This document shows, one piece after another, positions 16,862 to 26,624 of a stretch of DNA of 64,000 nt; the stretch's first letter is position 1; every line of letters starts with the position of its first letter. The notes beneath the pieces were generated by a model. The model was not told the origin of the DNA. It searched no databases and saw nothing but the letters and a program-made list of their open reading frames with translations. Position numbers and translations under genes: made by a program. The stretch is from Bolinopsis microptera (Eukaryota > Ctenophora > Tentaculata > Lobata > Bolinopsidae), in contig NC_087082.1 of the NCBI RefSeq assembly GCF_026151205.1, forward strand, positions 3,500,001 to 3,564,000. Reading direction: 5' to 3'.

Positions 16862-18607
16862 TCATCAATTATAGTTTACTAAATATCGTGCCCAAAAATT
16901 GAGGCTACAGTAAACAAATATTCGATCTTGCTAGAGTATGTTGAGTAGAAAGAACAGATATCGTGAAGTTGGGTATGGCAAGTCCTTCGCCTCTTAGCGG
17001 GTGTCTTACCAACACTCAACCTGTCGATATAAAAGTCAGTAATGACCTGCTGCTCTTTAATAAAGGTCCTGCGTCGCCTAAACGCCGTACTCAATCGGAG
17101 AGAAGTGTCGGAGAGGGAGAGATAACACATTATTCGTGGGAAGTTTGTGCTTGCAGCACCGCCAGGCAGATGTGAGGGTTGAATCCTTGACCTTCCTCCG
17201 ATCACAGTAGATGTATCCATTAGAGTCAAGTAGATGTTGAGATCCTGTCCGACCAGAGAATTGATTGATTAATTATACCGGCTTTTCTTTTGCCTTCTTT
17301 ATCTTATTACAGGTCGTCGAAATTAACAGAATATTACTTACTACCGCATATCTGTTCATTCGTCAATCGATTTTTCAGACGGACATGTCTCAGTCTGTAC
17401 TAACTTACTAATAACAGCAAATAAATGAGGTTAAACACAAAATTATTCTTTATAACAATAGTGGACTTTGAAATAACATAGAATCAGCAAAAGTTCCCTT
17501 TTTTAAAGATTGAAAACAAAAAAAATATGGATCGTCCTGTTCCAAGATTCGTATCTTTAAAAAATAAAAAGCAATCTTGGTGATCTGCCGATAGTTACAA
17601 AATTATTAACTAATGACGAGCCGATCCAAATTCAAACTCTATACAATTTATTTTGATCAACTCAATTAGATCGCGCAAGATTCACCGAAGCACAAAGCAA
17701 TGATCATGCGATCAATATCATAACCAAGTCGTAAACTTTTAGTAGTAGCACTAATTATAGTGTAACTGTGATCAACCTCGAAATGTATGGAACTTGATTA
17801 GAATGTTTTCATTTCATACCACTTTCATTAGAATTTCATCCCACACTATAGAATTTTCTGACCGCAGCTAGATAAAAATAGAGATAGTATCTAAATTTTG
17901 GATATTATTTGCCAGACGTTACCTGACCAAGGACAAAAGGAAATCGCGGCACGTGTGGAATCGCGATTTTCCCCATTCTCCGCGACAAATCGCGATTTTT
18001 GACGTTTGCTGCGACAAATCACGATTTTCTCAGATCCTCGCGACAAATCGCGATTATTTCAGTTCTTCGCGACAAATTGCGCAATTCCCTTTAAAATTAA
18101 ATCTGAGGACCAAATTAGCGCATTCTCCTTTATATCTGAGGGCTAAACATCACGTTCTTTATAACTATTTACTATAAGTAAATGGAACCAATCACATCCA
18201 CAGCCTTCCGAATGTATGTACGGACTTTAGAAGCTCATAGTCATAATGATCAGGATTGCATGAAACATGAACAAACGTAGTTTTCAGAAAAACTTTGAAA
18301 AAATTTCGACTTAGAAAATGTTCGGTCCGAGTAATTCTCAATACGTACCTCTGATGTCAAAGCTCCCGCAAAGATGAGGAAATAAAATAATGTGTAATGT
18401 GTTACATGTTATGCATAAGGTTGGTTAGGCATAAGGTTAGTTAGGAGTTAATTTGTTAAGTGACATTGAATCATGAGATTTGGAACCATGAGAACATTGG
18501 TCAATTGTTAAGACAATCTTTGCCGACAACAGCTCATGTTCATGAGGGTAAAGGAAATTATATTTCTACGAACATAGTGATAGTGAAAAACTTATAGTTA
18601 TACAAAG
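16862..18607. other. Intergenic region with a degenerate short repeat
   Basis: No gene recognised. An antisense frame at 16879-17229 (116 codons) has no motif I know and may be chance. A repeat block lies at 17931-18085. Confidence 0.45.
17931..18085. repeat. Degenerate tandem repeat around gcgacaaatcgcgatt
   Basis: Four imperfect copies about 32-35 bp apart. The left edge, ggacaaaaggaaatcgcgg, matches the end of the hAT-like MITE at 52306 with two changes, so this is probably a decayed relative. Confidence 0.6.
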
Positions 18608-19057
18608 GATACCACAATGCTGGCAACATGCCTGACGCTACTAATACTATTTGGTTAAATTTGACCCTTGACCAGGTTTACTGCGTGAACCAAGTGGTAA
18701 GATTGCCGGCCGGTCAAACTTGGAACTGCTCTCCGTCGGACTGCCCACCATACAATACAGAGGAACTTGGAAGAAACTGTGATAACTACCATGTTCGAAC
18801 TGACAGTCTACTTCAGTGAGGGAGCAAAGCCAGAACCGCGGTTGACCATTGTTAATGGTCTGGCCCGGCGCGCGCACTTGCCATTTCGAGAAGAAAGCGG
18901 CGCGCGCTACTTCGAAGAAATTTAGACGCGTAACATCCGTCAACAGAACCGGACAATCTAAACTTCCGGACTGTAAATACGGAGGTAAAGTCAAGATACG
19001 GAAAACTAATGGTACACATCTCGGAGGGCTCGAGGTAGTAATAACAAGGCAACAAGG
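18608..19057 (+). pseudogene. Lectin-like (discoidin/fucolectin-type) domain remnant split by a MITE
   Basis: The left part (from about 18608) reads WLNLTLDQVYCVNQVV, then a Trp-Asn-Cys block and paired cysteines. The right part (18944-19057) reads LPDCKYGGKVKIRKTNG and ends at a good donor (GTAAGA). This pattern, a WxLxLxQVYCV strand followed by a CKYGxxVxxxK strand, resembles extracellular F5/8-type lectin domains common in invertebrates. A 102-bp family A element sits between the halves. The frame also breaks before it, since the best continuation (FELTVYFSEG) is one base out of register. It looks like a dead exon; a highly divergent live gene is less likely. Confidence 0.5.
18842..18943 (-). 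mobile_element. Family A MITE, copy 1, inside the lectin-like remnant
   Basis: Inverted orientation, from ttgaccattgttaatggtc to the end catccgtcaa. The right flank CAGAACCGG (18944-18952) matches the left flank CAGAACCGCGG except for two extra bases, so the target duplication is about 9 bp. Confidence 0.8.
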
Positions 19058-19257
19058 TAAGATAATATAAGTATAACATGCATTTCATGACGTATGTGTG
19101 ATGTGAAGTATTACTAATTACCTAGTTTTTGTTCTCCAAGTTTGACACACATAAAAAAAGTGTTTGTAGGGAATCGCACTACTTGCAAAATATTAGTATA
19201 ACCGCACCTATATGTTCATTGTTTCCTTGCAAACGATTGAGTAAGCTGCATTTGTCG
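19058..19257. other. Short unique spacer
   Basis: Nothing recognised. Ends in ATTTGTCG (19250-19257), the left target duplication of the family C copy. Confidence 0.5.
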
Positions 19258-19380
19258 TTGTAGCGCGATGTGTTACTGTGCCGCGCCGCGCACTCAATGA
19301 TGCTTCTCACAGCGACACAGATCGGCGAGATGCGCTACTGTGCCGCGCCGAGCTGAGATGAATTGACATCGTCAATTAAC
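19258..19380 (+). mobile_element. Family C MITE, copy 1
   Basis: Begins TTGTAGCGCGATG, ends TTGACATCGTCAATTAAC, and is flanked by ATTTGTCG at 19250-19257 and 19381-19388. Confidence 0.85.
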
Positions 19381-19403
19381 ATTTGTCGGTACGAAAATGA
19401 TCA

Positions 19404-19426
19404 ACTTCGGTCTTCAAGACCGAAGT
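19404..19426. repeat. 23-bp perfect palindrome
   Basis: acttcggtctt, a single central base, then its exact reverse complement. Isolated, with no visible target duplication. Confidence 0.7.
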
Positions 19427-19506
19427 CTTGTCAGAGTACGACTATGGACAGATGGACTACGTTCTTGCTGGCCTGACACGCAACGTGAAACAATTTCACT
19501 CGTAGT

Positions 19507-19646
19507 TTGACGGATGTTACTCGTCTAAATTTCTTCGAAGTAGCGCGCGCCGCTTTCTTCTCGAAAGTGCTACGAAAGTGCTACGAAAGTGCTATGAAAG
19601 TGCTACGAAGTAGCGCGCGCCGGGCCAGACCATTAACAATGGTCAA
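19507..19646 (+). mobile_element. Family A MITE, copy 2, with internal 11-bp expansion
   Basis: Runs from TTGACGGATG to AATGGTCAA. It is flanked by the 9-bp duplication ACTCGTAGT (19498-19506 and 19647-19655). Inside, gaaagtgctac is repeated about four times, which makes it longer than the other two copies. Confidence 0.88.
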
Positions 19647-19775
19647 ACTCGTAGTTCGTTCACGGGACACTTGCAGTGTATCAAAATTAAAAATATTCAA
19701 GGATAATAAATATCTCTAAAATAATCCTAAAAATTATAAAATATGATTAATAAAATATCCTTAAATTATAAAACT

Positions 19776-19882
19776 TTGTATCACGTGGTGACCCCCACGG
19801 TCGCTTCACTATAGTGTATCGTCTTCGACGATACAGGGGAGCCGCGCACTTCGTGCGCGGCGGGTCATACAACGTATGACAA
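19776..19882 (+). mobile_element. Family B MITE, copy 1
   Basis: Starts TTGTATCACGTGG, ends GTATGACAA, and is flanked by ATAAAACT (19768-19775 and 19883-19890). It is built of hairpins: gtatcgtcttcgacgatac, then ccgcgcacttcgtgcgcgg, then a tcatac/gtatga stem. Confidence 0.88.
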
Positions 19883-19969
19883 ATAAAACTGGCATCACAT
19901 GAATCCTCAATATAACAAAGCAACTATTACTAATGACAAAAGTTCCAAGTTAATGAAGTCATTCCCGAT

Positions 19970-20105
19970 CTCATTTTTAAATCCCGGGATTCGGGAATCC
20001 CGACCGAAATAAATCCCGGGATTCCCGAAAATCGGGAAAAATTTCCCGGATTCCCGAAAATCGGGAATTTCCCGGGACTTCCCGGAAATCGGGATTCTCG
20101 AACAT
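19970..20105. repeat. Degenerate cccgggattcccgaaaatcggg repeat
   Basis: Several overlapping copies of a GGGAATCCCGG-like palindromic unit. Similar sequence recurs inside the 1539-bp units (about 21980-22055) and at 51330-51432. Confidence 0.7.
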
Positions 20106-20560
20106 TAAAAGTTTGTTAAAACAAATGGTACCAATCCTGGAGTTCGACTACGAGTTTAATAAAAGTGTACTTGTAGGGGGTGCACGACGCGATATAAAAA
20201 ATAAACTTGCTCGGATTTTAAAAATTGTTGTACTATTGTTTGTTGTTTTCTAGAGACTGTGAGAATTTTCACAATACCAAATTTGTCATACCTTTTTGGA
20301 AAGATCAGTGAATTTTGCCCATGTGCCATATTTGATGGTGCGCGGCTTTTGGAGCAGAAGTTGCTGTAAAAGTCGCGTAATTTGACCAAATTTGACAAAA
20401 TTCGTTGATTTTTGTCGTATTATTTGGATATATCTTTGATCTTTAGTTCCTTGAATGGGATCATTCTGAAAATTGGCGAAGACCTTTCAATAACAAATAA
20501 GGCTTTCACAACTGTCCGAAAAATTTGGTGGATATCGGATTTGATATAGTAATAAAAATG
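20106..20560. other. AT-rich spacer between MITEs
   Basis: No gene. The part at about 20175-20216 is a diverged inverted copy of 15478-15516. Ends in AATAAAAATG, the left target duplication of the next element. Confidence 0.5.
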
Positions 20561-20684
20561 TTGTAGCGCGATGCACTACTGGGTCGCGCGCGCATCAAAT
20601 AATGCTTCTCGCAACCACCGTATGCAGATCGGCGACCACCGTATGCAGATCGGCGAGATGCGAAGGATTGACATCGTGAATCAA
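20561..20684 (+). mobile_element. Family C MITE, copy 2
   Basis: Begins TTGTAGCGCGATG and ends GACATCGTGAATCA. It is flanked by 8-10 matching bases (taaaaatg at 20553-20560 and 20685-20692). Contains a direct repeat of ccaccgtatgcagatcggcga. Confidence 0.82.
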
Positions 20685-20778
20685 TAAAAATGGGGCAAAA
20701 TACAATGCTTTTAGCTGTAACATAATGTTTGATGGTTGGATATGCTTTAAATTTTTCGGACACTTTCCTTGTAAGTTT

Positions 20779-20987
20779 TTGTATCACGTGGTGACCCCCA
20801 CTGTCGCTTCACTATAGTGGACGATACAGGGGGAGCCGCGCACTTCGTGCGCGGTTGTCATACGTTGTATGACCCGCCGCGCACGAAGTGCGCGGCTCCC
20901 CTTGTAGCGTCGAAGACGCTACAGTGAAGCGACCGTGGGGGTGACCACGTGATACAAGTGCGCGGCGGGTCATACAACGTATGACAA
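20779..20987 (+). mobile_element. Family B MITE, copy 2 (outer), interrupted by another family B copy
   Basis: Begins TTGTATCACGTGG at 20779 and resumes after the insert to end GTATGACAA at 20987. The flanks GTAAGTTT and GTAAGTCT differ by one base. The insert occupies 20855-20957. Confidence 0.88.
20855..20957 (-). mobile_element. Family B MITE nested in reverse orientation inside another family B copy
   Basis: Runs from TTGTCATACG to GTGATACAA. It is flanked on both sides by GTGCGCGG (20847-20854 and 20958-20965), which is sequence of the host element's own hairpin arm. Confidence 0.9.
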
Positions 20988-21100
20988 GTAAGTCTATGAG
21001 TAAGCTTACCAATTTTTGTTGCAATCGGAGGTCGGGAAGGATACTCAATATCTATTTGTTTGAAGAAAATTGTGCTGGCCGAAATTAGCGCTAAAAAACC

Positions 21101-21211
21101 TTGACGGATGTTACTCGTCTAAATTTCTTCGAAGTAGCGCGCGCCGCTTTCTTCTCGACGGCAAGTGCTACGAAGTAGCGCGCGCCGGGCCAGACCATTA
21201 ACAATGGTCAA
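21101..21211 (+). mobile_element. Family A MITE, copy 3
   Basis: Runs from TTGACGGATG to AATGGTCAA, flanked by the 9-bp duplication TAAAAAACC (21092-21100 and 21212-21220). Confidence 0.9.
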
Positions 21212-21233
21212 TAAAAAACCATCCTACAGTCCA

Positions 21234-21327
21234 TTGTATCACGTGGTGACCCCCACGGTCGCTTCACTTCGACGATACAGGGGGAGCCGCGCACTTCGTG
21301 CGCGGCGGGTCATACAATGTATGACAA
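21234..21327 (+). mobile_element. Family B MITE, copy 3
   Basis: Runs from TTGTATCACG to GTATGACAA, flanked by ACAGTCCA (21226-21233 and 21328-21335). Somewhat shorter than copy 1 because the first hairpin is trimmed. Confidence 0.9.
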
Positions 21328-21495
21328 ACAGTCCACAGTCGGCATGCGCGGCTCACTGTCGATGGCGCACTACCTAGTACTTGAAGTAGTATATAGAGTG
21401 TCAATTGCAATTTTGATTAGAATTTTTTGGACTTAATTTCAATGAAGAGGATTTTATCAAAGACGTTAGCTCTGAGCTCGTGAAAAGATAAATCC

Positions 21496-21699
21496 ATTGG
21501 TTGACGATGTCAACCCATCGAGATCGTTACCTGGGGACCCCAGGCTATTATGTTCATTAACCGAATAGAGATTAGGCGGAATGACAGGCTGAGCGCGGCC
21601 CAGTAACGAGATCGTTGCTCTGCTTCGCACAGCAACGATCGACGATGCGAAGCAAGAATGCTAGTTCGCGCGGCGCGTCGAAGCGGCGAAGTCCTCCAA
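21496..21699 (-). mobile_element. Family C-like MITE, interrupted by a family D element
   Basis: Reverse copy of the element at 22365-22486, from attggTTGACGATGTC to GTCCTCCAA. It is flanked by ATAAATCC (21488-21495 and 21700-21707). It contains the stem around gatcgttgctctgc. The insert at 21527-21606 splits it. Confidence 0.85.
21527..21606 (+). mobile_element. Family D element inserted in the family C-like MITE
   Basis: Starts TTACCTGGGG, ends CCCAGTAA, and is flanked by CGAGATCG on both sides (21519-21526, 21607-21614). The uninterrupted C copy at 22365-22486 shows the same site with CGAGATCG once, so the empty site is available for comparison. Confidence 0.88.
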
Positions 21700-22058
21700 A
21701 TAAATCCCAAATCCACTGATATTTCATGATCCACCTCAGGTTGTTCATTGTTCATTGCTCTTTTGTTTTTGATTCTGAGTCATTATCTATATTTTGAATC
21801 TTCATCGTCGAGCAGTCAAAGCAGTTAACTCTGCCGAGTCAGGGTCTTCAGTGGTATTTTATTTGTCTTTGCGATGAGTGTTATATCATGATCATTTATT
21901 ACCCAGCGTGAGCATCGAAGATTCGAGCATTATCAAGCTAATCTAGGCGCTAAAATTATTAAAATTACATTGCCTAAAATTTCCCGAAATTCGGGAAAAT
22001 AAAAAAATTTCCCGGTCGGGAATTTCAGGTCAAAAATGAAAAATGGTCGGGAAATCCC

Positions 22059-22162
22059 TTGTCATACGTTGTATGACCCGCCGCGCACGAAGTGCGCGGC
22101 TCCCCCTGTATCGTCAGGACGAGCCATAGTGAAACGACCGTGGGGGTCGCAACGTGATACAA
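22059..22162 (-). mobile_element. Family B MITE in the tandem unit (also at 23598-23701 and 25137-25240)
   Basis: Runs from TTGTCATACG to GTGATACAA. No target duplication is recognisable, so this is an older insertion than the other family B copies. It was copied with the tandem unit. Confidence 0.8.
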
Positions 22163-22364
22163 TATTTTATCAATTCACCTAACCATGTGCTTTCGCGCCA
22201 CTTCGGGCGCGCTTGTTCATTGTTTCACAAGTCAAGTTTTTACCGCCGTGAGGCGGGCGCGTGCTACTGTAAGCGCAAGGGCTCTGGATAGAGCAATTTT
22301 ATCAATATCATAGACCGAGTATCTGTATAGACCAACTATTCAATATTTCGACGGTACGTATGTG

Positions 22365-22486
22365 TTGGGGGACTTCGCCGCTTCGACGCGCCGCGCGAGC
22401 TAGCATTCTTGCTTCGCATCGAAGCATCGTCGATCGTTGCTCTGCTTCGCAGAGCAACGATCTCGATGGGTTGACATCGTCAAATA
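22365..22486 (+). mobile_element. Family C-like MITE in the tandem unit (also +1539 and +3078)
   Basis: Runs from TTGGGGGACTTCGCC to GGGTTGACATCGTCAAATA, flanked by ACGTATGTG at 22356-22364 and 22487-22495. Contains a 14-bp stem with a TTC loop (gatcgttgctctgc, ttc, gcagagcaacgatc). Confidence 0.85.
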
Positions 22487-22495
22487 ACGTATGTG

Positions 22496-22586
22496 TTGAC
22501 ATACGCTGTAACCCCGGCCCTTTTGAGCGCGCGCGAAGCGCGCGCGGCCGGCCGGCGTGCACGAGAGGTATATACAACGTGTAGCA
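22496..22586 (+). mobile_element. Family E short element sharing a target duplication with its neighbour
   Basis: Starts TTGACATACGCTGTAACC and ends ACAACGTGTAGCA. ACGTATGTG lies on its left (22487-22495, shared with the C-like element) and again on its right (22587-22595). The core is a GC-only hairpin with a GAA loop. Copies lie at +1539 and +3078. Confidence 0.75.
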
Positions 22587-25500
22587 ACGTATGTGATACT
22601 AGTACTACTAGTACTACTGGTATGTGATACGTATGTTAATTATTATACTACTTATACGCATAGTTAATTTACAAATATCATAGGTACACAATAATGACTT
22701 ACTTATGATTAGCACGGAATGCTTTTTATTAATTACTATTAGTAATTAATTACTAAGCTAATTATTCTGAACGTTATTTACCCTTGACATAGAAAGAAAA
22801 CGATCATTTTTATATTTCTTGAATTAAATTGGCAGTTATATCCACAAATAACATTATTACATACAGTTTGAAGGTCCCACCTGAATTTAAACGAATATGA
22901 ATTAGGGATCCCGACGAATAACTCAACTAGTCCTGAAAAGCAGCTGTAACTGATAACTGTTCATATTTTTGGTTCATAATTTATAGAATCATTTGTCTTT
23001 GCTTACGATGGAGTCTGACTCTTTCCTTAAAATGTGTAAAAATACGCTTATCACGAACAATTAAGTCTTCGTGGGACCCCAGGCTATTATGTTCATTAAC
23101 CGAATAGAGATTAGGCGGAATGACAGGCTGAGCGCGGCCCAGTAACGAGATCGTTGCTCTGCTTCGCACAGCAACGATCGACGATGCGAAGCAAGAATGC
23201 TAGTTCGCGCGGCGCGTCGAAGCGGCGAAGTCCTCCAAATAAATCCCAAATCCACTGATATTTCATGATCCACCTCAGGTTGTTCATTGTTCATTGCTCT
23301 TTTGTTTTTGATTCTGAGTCATTATCTATATTTTGAATCTTCATCGTCGAGCAGTCAAAGCAGTTAACTCTGCCGAGTCAGGGTCTTCAGTGGTATTTTA
23401 TTTGTCTTTGCGATGAGTGTTATATCATGATCATTTATTACCCAGCGTGAGCATCGAAGATTCGAGCATTATCAAGCTAATCTAGGCGCTAAAATTATTA
23501 AAATTACATTGCCTAAAATTTCCCGAAATTCGGGAAAATAAAAAAATTTCCCGGTCGGGAATTTCAGGTCAAAAATGAAAAATGGTCGGGAAATCCCTTG
23601 TCATACGTTGTATGACCCGCCGCGCACGAAGTGCGCGGCTCCCCCTGTATCGTCAGGACGAGCCATAGTGAAACGACCGTGGGGGTCGCAACGTGATACA
23701 ATATTTTATCAATTCACCTAACCATGTGCTTTCGCGCCACTTCGGGCGCGCTTGTTCATTGTTTCACAAGTCAAGTTTTTACCGCCGTGAGGCGGGCGCG
23801 TGCTACTGTAAGCGCAAGGGCTCTGGATAGAGCAATTTTATCAATATCATAGACCGAGTATCTGTATAGACCAACTATTCAATATTTCGACGGTACGTAT
23901 GTGTTGGGGGACTTCGCCGCTTCGACGCGCCGCGCGAGCTAGCATTCTTGCTTCGCATCGAAGCATCGTCGATCGTTGCTCTGCTTCGCAGAGCAACGAT
24001 CTCGATGGGTTGACATCGTCAAATAACGTATGTGTTGACATACGCTGTAACCCCGGCCCTTTTGAGCGCGCGCGAAGCGCGCGCGGCCGGCCGGCGTGCA
24101 CGAGAGGTATATACAACGTGTAGCAACGTATGTGATACTAGTACTACTAGTACTACTGGTATGTGATACGTATGTTAATTATTATACTACTTATACGCAT
24201 AGTTAATTTACAAATATCATAGGTACACAATAATGACTTACTTATGATTAGCACGGAATGCTTTTTATTAATTACTATTAGTAATTAATTACTAAGCTAA
24301 TTATTCTGAACGTTATTTACCCTTGACATAGAAAGAAAACGATCATTTTTATATTTCTTGAATTAAATTGGCAGTTATATCCACAAATAACATTATTACA
24401 TACAGTTTGAAGGTCCCACCTGAATTTAAACGAATATGAATTAGGGATCCCGACGAATAACTCAACTAGTCCTGAAAAGCAGCTGTAACTGATAACTGTT
24501 CATATTTTTGGTTCATAATTTATAGAATCATTTGTCTTTGCTTACGATGGAGTCTGACTCTTTCCTTAAAATGTGTAAAAATACGCTTATCACGAACAAT
24601 TAAGTCTTCGTGGGACCCCAGGCTATTATGTTCATTAACCGAATAGAGATTAGGCGGAATGACAGGCTGAGCGCGGCCCAGTAACGAGATCGTTGCTCTG
24701 CTTCGCACAGCAACGATCGACGATGCGAAGCAAGAATGCTAGTTCGCGCGGCGCGTCGAAGCGGCGAAGTCCTCCAAATAAATCCCAAATCCACTGATAT
24801 TTCATGATCCACCTCAGGTTGTTCATTGTTCATTGCTCTTTTGTTTTTGATTCTGAGTCATTATCTATATTTTGAATCTTCATCGTCGAGCAGTCAAAGC
24901 AGTTAACTCTGCCGAGTCAGGGTCTTCAGTGGTATTTTATTTGTCTTTGCGATGAGTGTTATATCATGATCATTTATTACCCAGCGTGAGCATCGAAGAT
25001 TCGAGCATTATCAAGCTAATCTAGGCGCTAAAATTATTAAAATTACATTGCCTAAAATTTCCCGAAATTCGGGAAAATAAAAAAATTTCCCGGTCGGGAA
25101 TTTCAGGTCAAAAATGAAAAATGGTCGGGAAATCCCTTGTCATACGTTGTATGACCCGCCGCGCACGAAGTGCGCGGCTCCCCCTGTATCGTCAGGACGA
25201 GCCATAGTGAAACGACCGTGGGGGTCGCAACGTGATACAATATTTTATCAATTCACCTAACCATGTGCTTTCGCGCCACTTCGGGCGCGCTTGTTCATTG
25301 TTTCACAAGTCAAGTTTTTACCGCCGTGAGGCGGGCGCGTGCTACTGTAAGCGCAAGGGCTCTGGATAGAGCAATTTTATCAATATCATAGACCGAGTAT
25401 CTGTATAGACCAACTATTCAATATTTCGACGGTACGTATGTGTTGGGGGACTTCGCCGCTTCGACGCGCCGCGCGAGCTAGCATTCTTGCTTCGCATCGA

Positions 25501-26149
25501 AGCATCGTCGATCGTTGCTCTGCTTCGCAGAGCAACGATCTCGATGGGTTGACATCGTCAAATAACGTATGTGTTGACATACGCTGTAACCCCGGCCCTT
25601 TTGAGCGCGCGCGAAGCGCGCGCGGCCGGCCGGCGTGCACGAGAGGTATATACAACGTGTAGCAACGTATGTGATACTAGTACTACTAGTACTACTGGTA
25701 TGTGATACGTATGTTAATTATTATACTACTTATACGCATAGTTAATTTACAAATATCATAGGTACACAATAATGACTTACTTATGATTAGCACGGAATGC
25801 TTTTTATTAATTACTATTAGTAATTAATTACTAAGCTAATTATTCTGAACGTTATTTACCCTTGACATAGAAAGAAAACGATCATTTTTATATTTCTTGA
25901 ATTAAATTGGCAGTTATATCCACAAATAACATTATTACATACAGTTTGAAGGTCCCACCTGAATTTAAACGAATATGAATTAGGGATCCCGACGAATAAC
26001 TCAACTAGTCCTGAAAAGCAGCTGTAACTGATAACTGTTCATATTTTTGGTTCATAATTTATAGAATCATTTGTCTTTGCTTACGATGGAGTCTGACTCT
26101 TTCCTTAAAATGTGTAAAAATACGCTTATCACGAACAATTAAGTCTTCG

Positions 26150-26624
26150 CTTAAAGATTATACGACGTCCTTTGACCCTCAATGACAATATGTGCGATTT
26201 TAAGGCCCGAAAGTCGTGATTCGAACTTCGACCGAGTTAGTGATTTACTAAATGATAGATACTACGATAGACTGGTGAATGTAATGAAATTTAAGTTAGA
26301 CGGTATGTTATTTGTATACAAAACTTTATCGACGATATTTAAAAATTTGGGATTTATTTAGCCTATGAACTTATTATAAGGTCTCATTATATATATTTAA
26401 TCAACCAAATACATATTAAGAAGTTAAACCTGAAACAAATACCATGTCCGAAATTGTTAAAAATTTATTCCAGTGATTTTCAGGGTGAAAATTATATATT
26501 CGCAAAATATACAGTTGCAGTTTGTCTGATATCTCAACTAAGTCAACTTTAAAATAAATCTGAGCTGTTTTACTTTTAGAATTTGAATATGTCATTGTCT
26601 CCGTGGTTCACACTCAAACAAAAT
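26150..26624. other. Non-coding stretch downstream of TOPBP1
   Basis: AT-rich 3' flank; the TOPBP1 3' UTR must start here. No clear polyadenylation signal picked out. Confidence 0.5.

Larger units (their letters stand above)
21534..26149. repeat. Tandem triplication, 1539-bp unit
   Basis: Units 21534-23072, 23073-24611 and 24612-26149. By eye they are identical base for base. The left breakpoint is inside the family D element; the right end of each unit is ttaagtcttcg. Each unit carries, in order: the right part of the D/C composite, AT-rich spacer, a reverse family B element, a C-like element, a family E element and an AT-rich tail. The small frames inside are not genes. Confidence 0.95.

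Noticed and set aside
16587..16868. 93-codon minus-strand frame of SVFSIQY repeats
   Set aside because: Pure product of the heptamer satellite.
16879..17229. 116-codon minus-strand frame
   Set aside because: Longest non-repeat frame in its region, but I recognise no domain and it borders a satellite; left unannotated.
21510..25662. Repeated 62-89 codon frames in the 1539-bp units
   Set aside because: They cross MITE hairpins and have no protein-like features; their recurrence follows from the tandem units.
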